From Afipia sp. (GTDB taxonomy: Bacteria; Pseudomonadota; Alphaproteobacteria; Rhizobiales; Xanthobacteraceae), in assembly GCA_016201045.1 (NCBI GenBank), contig JACQDM010000007.1, positions 372,001-436,000 on the forward strand: a DNA stretch of 64,000 bases, in the 5' to 3' direction. Under the pieces are notes generated by a model, which was not told where the DNA came from, did not search any database, and was given only the letters and a program-made list of their open reading frames with translations. Position 1 is the first letter of the stretch; every line of letters begins with the position of its first letter. A program made the translations under genes and the position numbers. Below are positions 58,342-64,000 of this stretch, piece after piece.

Positions 58342-61300
58342 ATGCCAAGAGTAAGAGCCTGCAAGAGTAATTCGACTCCTCTCGAAATCTTTTCTCAACG
58401 CCAGCCTTCTCATTTTATAGGCGCCGAGAGCAATGAATGGGCATTTGTTGAAACTTTCATCAGTCATATTTTTTCCAGCGTTTTGGTCGCATCATTTTCT
58501 GCGTGCTTGTTTTTTTTAACTCCGAGCGCTGCTTTGGCGCAAAGCGCGCCCGCAATCAGCAACGTTGCACCGAATTCCGGAATGACAGATGGCTTCACGA
58601 GCGTGACCATCACAGGAACAAATTTCACCGGAGTGACTGGCGTCAAATTCGGTGCCACACCCGCATTGTTTTTCACATTCGATAGTGCGACCTCGATAAC
58701 CGCGATCTCTCCGCCCGGCAGCGTCGGTGTCGTTGACGTTACGGTTACGACACCGGTCGGGACGAGCGCTTTCACCAGCGCCGATCAATTTACCTATCTC
58801 GTCAGGCCGACTTTGACTTCCATCTCACCAAGCACCGGCCCGTCGTCAGGCGGTACGAGCGTCACGATTTCCGGTACAAATCTCGACGGAGCGACCGCAG
58901 TGAGCTTCGGGATATCGGCTGCGGCTTCATTTGTTGTAAACAGCGCGACCTCGATCACTGCGGTGTCTCCGCCAGGCAGCTCCGGGACCGTCCACATAAC
59001 CGTAACAACACACGGCGGCACGACGGCTCTCAGCAGCGCGGATCAATTTACGTATGTGCCAGCGCCAACTGTCGATTCTGTTACGCCCAACAGCGGCCCG
59101 GCCACCGGAGGAACGAGCGTAACCATTGCGGGTACAAATTTCACGAGCGTAAGTTCAGTAAGTTTCGGCGCTACAGCTGCAGCCTCTTTCACAGTCAACG
59201 GCACAACGTCCATCACCGCCCTCTCTCCGCCGAACGGCGGAGGCATCGTCGATATCGCAGTGACGACGCCTGGCGGCGCGAGCCCAACCAGCAGTTCGGA
59301 TCAATTCACCTATGTTGCTGCGCCAACCGTTGCATCCATTTCGCCGAATAGTGGCCCGGCTTCAGGTGGAACGAGCGTGACGATCAGCGGTACAAATTTC
59401 ACCGGAACCAGTTCGGTGAGCTTCGGTGCGACGCCTGCAACATCCTTCACACTTAACAGTCCAACATCTATCACTGCGGTATCGCCACCGGGTGGCGTTG
59501 GCACGGTCGATATCATAGTAGCCACGCCAGGCGGCGCGAGCGCGACAAGCAGCGCCAGCCGATTCGCTTTCATCGCGGGACCGGCGATTTCTTCGATATC
59601 TCCGAATGCCGGTCCGCTCTCGGGCGGCACCATGGTGACAATTACGGGCACCAACTTGACTAGCGCGACAGCAGTCAATTTCGGCGGAACCGCCGCCGCA
59701 TCCTTCACGGTCAGCAGCGCAACATCCATCACGGCGGTATCACCGCCAAACAGCGCCGGCGTTATTGACATCACCGTCACAACATCCGGCGGCACTAGTC
59801 CAACAAGCAGCCAAGATCGATTCATTTATGCGGCCGGGCCAGCGGTAACTGCGGTCTCACCCAACGGCGGGCCGACAGCGGGCGGCACAAGTATAACAAT
59901 TACAGGGGTCAATCTTTCAGGTGTGACGGCCGTAAAATTCGGAAGCATCGCTGCCGCATCTTACACAGTCGGTAGCACTACATCTATCACAGCTGTTGCT
60001 CCGCCCGGTACCGGCGTTGTCGATGTCACTGTTACGACGCCTGGCGGTATCAGTGCGCAGTCACCGTCTGACATTTTCACGTACGTTGCCGGGCCGACGG
60101 TGACCTCGATATCGCCTTCAGGCGGTCCTGTCGCCGGCGGCACGAGTGTGACAATCACCGGCACGAATTTTACCGGACTTAATGCTGTGAAATTTGGCAG
60201 CCGCGCGGCGACGTCATTCACGCTCAATAGTACGACATCCATCACCGCAGTCTCTCCAGCTAACAACGCGGGTCAGGTTGATATTATCGTCACCACCGCT
60301 CAGGGCGGCGTGAGCACGGCTGGTCCGGCAGACCGATTTCTCTACGGAGAGCCCGACAGCCAGAAAGCGCGAGCTATTCAAAACCTCATTACCCCTATGG
60401 TCGCGCAGATATCCGGCCAGGCAATAACAGGGGCCATTGACGGCGCGATAGACGACGCATTCTCTTCCGGTGGACAAGCGTTTGTACTCGGACCCAACGG
60501 GGCATCCTTCAACTTTGCCGCCGAACCAAGAACCGGCCGTGACCGTATCGACGACGCGTTTGCCGCGCTTGGCAGCGTATCGCGAAAACCTGCCATTCCG
60601 CAGTTGGAGCGGGAATGGAGCCTTTGGCTCGACATCCGGGGAACCGGGTGGAAGGTGAATGACAACGTCAGAACCACTGCAAGCGACCTGACCGGCAATC
60701 AGCTCAATGTCACAGCGGGCGTCGGCCGAAAACTCTCACCGGATACTCTTGTCGGCGTTTTCGTCGGCTATGAGAATTTCAAGTATGACGTTGCTTCGCT
60801 CGGTGGCGGATTGAAGGGAAACGGCGAAACTGTTGGTGGATACTTCGCGCGGCGATTTGGCGACCTACGCTTCGATGCGAAAGTTGGATGGTCGAATGTG
60901 GATTACGATATTACAGCCGGAACAGCGAAAGGTGCAATCGGCGCGAGCCGTTGGCTAGCCTCCGCCGGACTGACTCGCGATTATAAATTCGGACAACTTC
61001 ATTTCGAGCCTTCGGCCAAGGCGTTCATGCTTTGGGAACAACAACGCGCGTGGACAGACAGCCTTGGAACGGCACAAGGTGCAAGAGATTTCTCGGTCGG
61101 TCGCGCCAGCACGGGTGCAAAGCTCTCACAGGCATTCGAGTTGCCGAGCGGGTGGAAGATGGTGCCATTCGTCGGCGCTTACAGTGACTATCGTTTTGGG
61201 TCAGATAGCTCTCTGCCGTCGACACAACCGGTAGCAGCTATCAGCCAAGGCTGGTCCGCGCGCGTCACATCGGGGACCACGTTTAACGGCGCGAAGGACG

Positions 61301-61389
61301 TTTCGGTGTCTCTTGGTGGAGAGCTTGGAGGGATTGGCTCCAATTACAGAATATGGACCGGACAAGCGCGAGCAAATATTCCGTTTTAA
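58342..61389 (+). CDS. autotransporter adhesin with seven IPT/TIG repeats
   Basis: A 1015-residue protein. An extended signal region ends near FLTPSAALA|QS. Seven IPT/TIG repeats of about 85 residues follow, each with ISPNSGP-x2-GGTSVTI-x-GTNFTG, SFG, SATSITAVSPP and VDVTVTTPGG. A linker (DSQKARAIQNLITPMVAQISGQAITGAIDGAIDDAF) leads to an autotransporter barrel (EWSLWLDIRGTGWKVND ... IWTGQARANIPF, terminal Phe). It should insert in the outer membrane and display the immunoglobulin-like stalk for adhesion. The start is uncertain: ATG 58342 is used, and a TTG at 58261 is also in frame. The neighbours are pilin and PilZ genes. Confidence 0.9.
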   Translation: MPRVRACKSNSTPLEIFSQRQPSHFIGAESNEWAFVETFISHIFSSVLVASFSACLFFLTPSAALAQSAPAISNVAPNSGMTDGFTSVTITGTNFTGVTGVKFGATPALFFTFDSATSITAISPPGSVGVVDVTVTTPVGTSAFTSADQFTYLVRPTLTSISPSTGPSSGGTSVTISGTNLDGATAVSFGISAAASFVVNSATSITAVSPPGSSGTVHITVTTHGGTTALSSADQFTYVPAPTVDSVTPNSGPATGGTSVTIAGTNFTSVSSVSFGATAAASFTVNGTTSITALSPPNGGGIVDIAVTTPGGASPTSSSDQFTYVAAPTVASISPNSGPASGGTSVTISGTNFTGTSSVSFGATPATSFTLNSPTSITAVSPPGGVGTVDIIVATPGGASATSSASRFAFIAGPAISSISPNAGPLSGGTMVTITGTNLTSATAVNFGGTAAASFTVSSATSITAVSPPNSAGVIDITVTTSGGTSPTSSQDRFIYAAGPAVTAVSPNGGPTAGGTSITITGVNLSGVTAVKFGSIAAASYTVGSTTSITAVAPPGTGVVDVTVTTPGGISAQSPSDIFTYVAGPTVTSISPSGGPVAGGTSVTITGTNFTGLNAVKFGSRAATSFTLNSTTSITAVSPANNAGQVDIIVTTAQGGVSTAGPADRFLYGEPDSQKARAIQNLITPMVAQISGQAITGAIDGAIDDAFSSGGQAFVLGPNGASFNFAAEPRTGRDRIDDAFAALGSVSRKPAIPQLEREWSLWLDIRGTGWKVNDNVRTTASDLTGNQLNVTAGVGRKLSPDTLVGVFVGYENFKYDVASLGGGLKGNGETVGGYFARRFGDLRFDAKVGWSNVDYDITAGTAKGAIGASRWLASAGLTRDYKFGQLHFEPSAKAFMLWEQQRAWTDSLGTAQGARDFSVGRASTGAKLSQAFELPSGWKMVPFVGAYSDYRFGSDSSLPSTQPVAAISQGWSARVTSGTTFNGAKDVSVSLGGELGGIGSNYRIWTGQARANIPF
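58546..60351 (+). repeat. seven tandem IPT/TIG coding repeats of about 255 bases
   Basis: Repeats begin near 58546, 58803, 59061, 59319, 59577, 59835 and 60090. The shared core is GGCACGAGCGTNACNAT...GGNACNAATTT. They are divergent at DNA level but clearly homologous, so recombination between them could change the repeat number. Confidence 0.8.
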
Positions 61390-61418
61390 GGCCACAGCGA
61401 TGGAATTGAAGGTTGGCA

Positions 61419-61682
61419 ATGGCAGTATTTAAACACGAAGCGCGCAAGAAACGATTCTCCTCCAACCAGACGGCATGGGCACTTCTCGATGGGAGTTTCG
61501 CGAAACGCGTTTGTACGATCGTGAACATTTCTTCGACTGGCGCGAAGCTTCAGTGTTCCGAGGCTGAGTCTATCCCGCAGATTTTTCAGTTGGCAATCAA
61601 TGACACTAGAAAAGTCAGCTGCTGCAAAGTTGTGTGGCGCAAGGGTAAACTCATCGGCATACAATTTGTCCCTGGCGGCTGA
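61419..61682 (+). CDS. PilZ-domain protein
   Basis: An 87-residue single PilZ domain. The start MAVFKHEARKKRFSSNQTAWALLDGSFAKRVCTIVNISSTGAKLQC fits the fold, with N-I-S-S-T-G as the D/NxSxxG part of the c-di-GMP site. The arginine part is R-K-K-R rather than RxxxR, so binding of c-di-GMP is uncertain. The ATG at 61419 has GAAGG upstream. It lies 29 bases after the adhesin gene, in the same orientation, suggesting a link between second-messenger control and adhesion. Confidence 0.85.
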   Translation: MAVFKHEARKKRFSSNQTAWALLDGSFAKRVCTIVNISSTGAKLQCSEAESIPQIFQLAINDTRKVSCCKVVWRKGKLIGIQFVPGG

Positions 61683-62078
61683 TCCAACTACCTTGGCGAC
61701 GCTTTCCTGGTACACTGTTCGCCCTTTTCCCAACTAACTATGATTCCGCATCTCTATGAAGTTTCCCAACAAGTTAGTTTGAACTGTCCTACAGAGCAGG
61801 AAGCATTCGCTCGTTGAATTTCCAGCGATTGCGTGTCCACTTCGGTACGATTAAGCGACACAGTGGTGATGCCTCAGATGTCCGCTTTGTGCCAAAAGCA
61901 GAATTGCCCTGCTCCACTTCTAATGTCCGATTGTACTCCGTGAGCCGACATCGATGCGCGACCAGAGCTCGTCTGCTTCGCGCAATCAGAGGGCTTTCCA
62001 TAACCGGCCATTTGCGAATTCGGCGGGCGCGATACGATGAATGATAGCTAAGCTGTCTAGCGAAAGCAAACCGCGCGA
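61683..62078. other. intergenic stretch without a supported gene
   Basis: About 400 bases between PilZ and the RDD gene. Short open frames here have compositions like those of non-coding repeats; a string ATGTCCGCTTTGTGCCAAAA near 61878 recalls a repeat found between genes in rhizobia, from memory only. No RNA gene is recognised. Confidence 0.4.
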
Positions 62079-62843
62079 CTATTTCTGAATGTGTCGCACC
62101 ACCGCTGTCATCGCCCAGCGATCCCAATACGGATCGGTCTTGCGGACGATCTGCACAAGGCAGATGAGATAATAGACCAGCGCAGGCGCCATCAGCGCGA
62201 ACGCTGCCACGAGACAGTGATATTTCGCCATGTCCTCCGCCGTCGTGCCGATGGTTTTCGCCAGCGCGAGAATGATCGCGGCCGTCACAAGAAACGGACC
62301 GAGGATCGCCGCGTAACGGATCGCCATTTGTTTGATCGGCGGTGGAAGATTCGTCTTGAGAGTGTCATCCACGACCGAGATTTTCGCCGCGCGGTCGCCG
62401 AGTGTGCCGCCTTTGCGGAGCTTGAATGCGAACAGGTATGCGAGGAGCACAAGATATGCCGGCCAGTTGAGCGACCATGCATCGATCTGCTCGTTGCTGG
62501 TGCCGAGGGAATAGGTTTCGGAGATCGTGTAGGTGACGTTGCCGTCCTTGGTGACGCGCGCGAGTGTCAGCAGCCGCGCCGTCTCAGCACCGAATAAGGA
62601 TTTCTTGCAGACTTGCGCGACGTTGAAATTCGCAGGCGGCGGAGGTTTGAGATCGCCCGGAATACCCGTGACCTTGTAGCAGACTGATGTGTCGAAGCCG
62701 CCGGCAGTGAACTGGACATGGCCTGCGGTCAGCGCGAACAGGACCGCGGCGATGATCTGGAAGGGAATGAAAATCAGAATGGCGTCGATGAAGAGGGAGA
62801 ATGACCTGCGCCAGAAACCGGCGCGCAATCGTTCGGCTTTCAT
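62079..62843 (-). CDS. RDD-family membrane protein
   Basis: A 254-residue integral membrane protein. The N-terminus AGFWRRSFSLFIDAILIFIPFQIIAAVLFAL holds the Arg...Asp...Asp pattern of the RDD family, and LRKGGTLGDRAAKISVVDD is the second family block. About four transmembrane helices are predicted, with a soluble loop (residues 40-120) that contains two cysteines and a Pro-rich stretch. The family has no single established function; some members act in ion or solute transport. It is transcribed alone, divergent from the small secreted protein. Confidence 0.85.
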   Translation of the reverse strand: MKAERLRAGFWRRSFSLFIDAILIFIPFQIIAAVLFALTAGHVQFTAGGFDTSVCYKVTGIPGDLKPPPPANFNVAQVCKKSLFGAETARLLTLARVTKDGNVTYTISETYSLGTSNEQIDAWSLNWPAYLVLLAYLFAFKLRKGGTLGDRAAKISVVDDTLKTNLPPPIKQMAIRYAAILGPFLVTAAIILALAKTIGTTAEDMAKYHCLVAAFALMAPALVYYLICLVQIVRKTDPYWDRWAMTAVVRHIQK

Positions 62844-63001
62844 GTGATGCTCGCAATCGTCTCAGCGATGAAATGTCAGCAGCTTTGTCGATTCGCGCCC
62901 GGAACGGTTCGGCCGCAACAGGCGTTTCTCCACAATAGAACGTGATCGCGCGCCGCTTCAATGCTGCCGCAGCACGGGATAGTCTCTTCCTGGAGATGGC
63001 C

Positions 63002-63223
63002 ATGACCGGAAAAATGAAATTTGCTGCGGCGCTCTTGATGCTCGTCGCGTTTGCCGATGTGCCGAGCGCGTTCGCGCGCGGCGGCGGGGCGAACCTGATG
63101 AGTTCGCCCGGCTATCAGCGGCGCCTGCAGGAATCGCGGCAGGAATATTCGCGGGCTTACACCACGCCGCCTGCGGTCTATCCGGGGCGCAAGTGGCGGC
63201 ATCGCCGTCATCACTATTACTGA
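63002..63223 (+). CDS. small secreted basic protein
   Basis: A 73-residue precursor with signal peptide MKFAAALLMLVAFADVPSAFA after a short MTGK start. The mature peptide of about 47 residues is Arg/Tyr/His-rich (GYQRRLQESRQEYSRAYTTPPAVYPGRKWRHRRHHYY). TGGAG lies six bases before this ATG; an alternative ATG at 62996 overlaps it. It is not a recognised family. It is convergent with the protease, with three bases between the stops. Confidence 0.65.
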   Translation: MTGKMKFAAALLMLVAFADVPSAFARGGGANLMSSPGYQRRLQESRQEYSRAYTTPPAVYPGRKWRHRRHHYY

Positions 63224-63226
63224 CGC

Positions 63227-63988
63227 TCAGAACGCCGCGCCCCAGTCGCGCGCGGTTTTCACGATCCAGTCGCGGTAGAGCGTCAGCGGCGTGATGCCGG
63301 TGAGTCCGCCGCAGCCGTCGCCGTTGTTCGGACCCGTCGACCAGCTCACGACACCTGCAATGACGGATTTGCCGTCCTGATCCTCGAATGCCGGCGCGCC
63401 GGAATCCCCGGTGCATGCGCCCATGCCGGCGCTTTTGTTTTGCGTGAGCGGATCGACCAGGCGAATTTGCAGCGTGCCGGGATTTCCGGTCACGGCGAGA
63501 TTGGCGGCACGCACCGTCCCGACGCCGTCATCGCCGCCCGATGTCGTGACGCCGACGCCCGCAACGGTGAATCGTGAGCCCGGCTGAATCGGAATCCGCG
63601 GCATGCCGAGAATGGCCGGAGATTTGTTCGGCACGCTCGAGGGCAGCTGCAACAGCGCGACATCGGCGGTGGCGCGATGCGCGAGCATCGACTGCATATT
63701 AAATTGCGGATGCGTCACGGCCTTTTGCGCGGTGATGAGCTTCGGTGGCTGCGTCGATGGATCGATCACGCGATAGCTCGTGCCCGGCGCGACGCAGTGA
63801 CCGGCGGTGAGCACGATGGCCGGCGCGATCAGTGTGCCGGTGCAGACGGTGCCGCGCGAGCCGATGATGGTGACGATGGAACGAGCGATAGCGTCCGACG
63901 GCGCCGAGCGGCTGCCGGTGATGGCGGCCGCTGCATTCGTCAGGACAAGCGTGATGGTGAGGCATTTCACAAGGCGGGCATAAGGCAT
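63227..63988 (-). CDS. secreted trypsin-like serine protease
   Basis: A 253-residue S1-family protease. A signal-like N-terminus (LVKCLTITLVLTNAAAA) is followed by the catalytic domain with H64 (VLTAGHC), D109 (ATADVALLQL) and S196 (GACTGDSGAPAF). Cysteines lie in GTVCTGT/AGHC and MGACTGDSG/GDGCGGL, suggesting disulfides as in eukaryotic-like trypsins. It is therefore probably active outside the cytoplasm. The start is ATG 63988; a TTG at 63994 is also possible near the window edge. The Asp at the base of the S1 pocket, six residues before the catalytic Ser in trypsin, is here Gly (AGMGACTGDSG), so specificity is probably not for Arg/Lys. Confidence 0.88.
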   Translation of the reverse strand: MPYARLVKCLTITLVLTNAAAAITGSRSAPSDAIARSIVTIIGSRGTVCTGTLIAPAIVLTAGHCVAPGTSYRVIDPSTQPPKLITAQKAVTHPQFNMQSMLAHRATADVALLQLPSSVPNKSPAILGMPRIPIQPGSRFTVAGVGVTTSGGDDGVGTVRAANLAVTGNPGTLQIRLVDPLTQNKSAGMGACTGDSGAPAFEDQDGKSVIAGVVSWSTGPNNGDGCGGLTGITPLTLYRDWIVKTARDWGAAF

Positions 63989-64000
63989 CGCCAAGGATGA

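Noticed and set aside
58546-60351. tandem repeats considered as a CRISPR array
   Set aside because: The period of about 255 bases and the continuous reading frame show protein repeats, not short repeats with spacers.
61789-62127. short open frames on both strands after the PilZ gene
   Set aside because: They lack ribosome-binding sites and look like translations of an intergenic repeat rather than genes.
1-64000. search by eye for tRNA, rRNA, insertion sequences and phage integrase
   Set aside because: No T-loop consensus with matching acceptor stem, no rRNA-like stretch and no transposase or integrase motif was found.

Overview
The window is from an alphaproteobacterial chromosome. GC-rich codon use, a membrane formate dehydrogenase (FDH) locus with the DUF3305/DUF3306 accessory genes, a short D0/D1-type flagellin, an Flp pilin and the style of the intergenic repeats all suggest Hyphomicrobiales (Bradyrhizobium/Rhodopseudomonas/Xanthobacteraceae-like). 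The genus is inferred from protein style, not from a search. No rRNA, tRNA, CRISPR array, insertion sequence or phage gene was seen.

Bases 1-14.3 kb hold mostly acyl-CoA and lipid metabolism: the end of a ketoacyl synthase gene, a methyltransferase, two acyl-CoA ligases, an SDR with a Tyr-to-Phe active-site change, a GST, GDP-mannose dehydratase, an LptF-type permease, a CoA-transferase, a DsbA-fold isomerase, an HxlR regulator and a branched-chain-type binding protein. Three promoters here carry the same 17-bp inverted repeat next to a TTGAC -35 box. They look like one small regulon, possibly controlled by the HxlR protein.

Bases 14.4-22.4 kb hold a four-gene block: zinc metallopeptidase, transglutaminase-DUF2126, circularly permuted ATP-grasp fused to alpha-E, and a second transglutaminase-like protein. 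This resembles a peptide-ligation/proteolysis system whose product is unknown. Next come cyanase, with a textbook sigma-54 promoter, and the divergent tetronate/threonate catabolic genes (ltnD-otnI-otnK and otnC) around a strong palindrome.

Bases 26.8-50.3 kb are a molybdenum and formate region: mobB, a P450, a beta-propeller cytochrome c, DUF971 and TusA proteins, moeA, the FDH operon with a chaperone that carries a DNA-binding domain, five poorly known FDH-linked genes, a four-cluster ferredoxin-like protein, an Mrp ATPase, fdhD, mobA and two further MoeA-type genes. A newly recognised pseudogene of a molybdopterin-binding/nucleotidyltransferase protein follows, beside a cluster of CAGGGAA repeats.

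Bases 50.6-61.7 kb look like a surface and attachment region: flagellin, two NarL-type response regulators, a large hybrid histidine kinase with a phosphotransfer domain, an Flp pilin, a seven-repeat IPT/TIG autotransporter and a PilZ protein. The right end carries an RDD membrane protein, a small secreted protein and a secreted trypsin-like protease.
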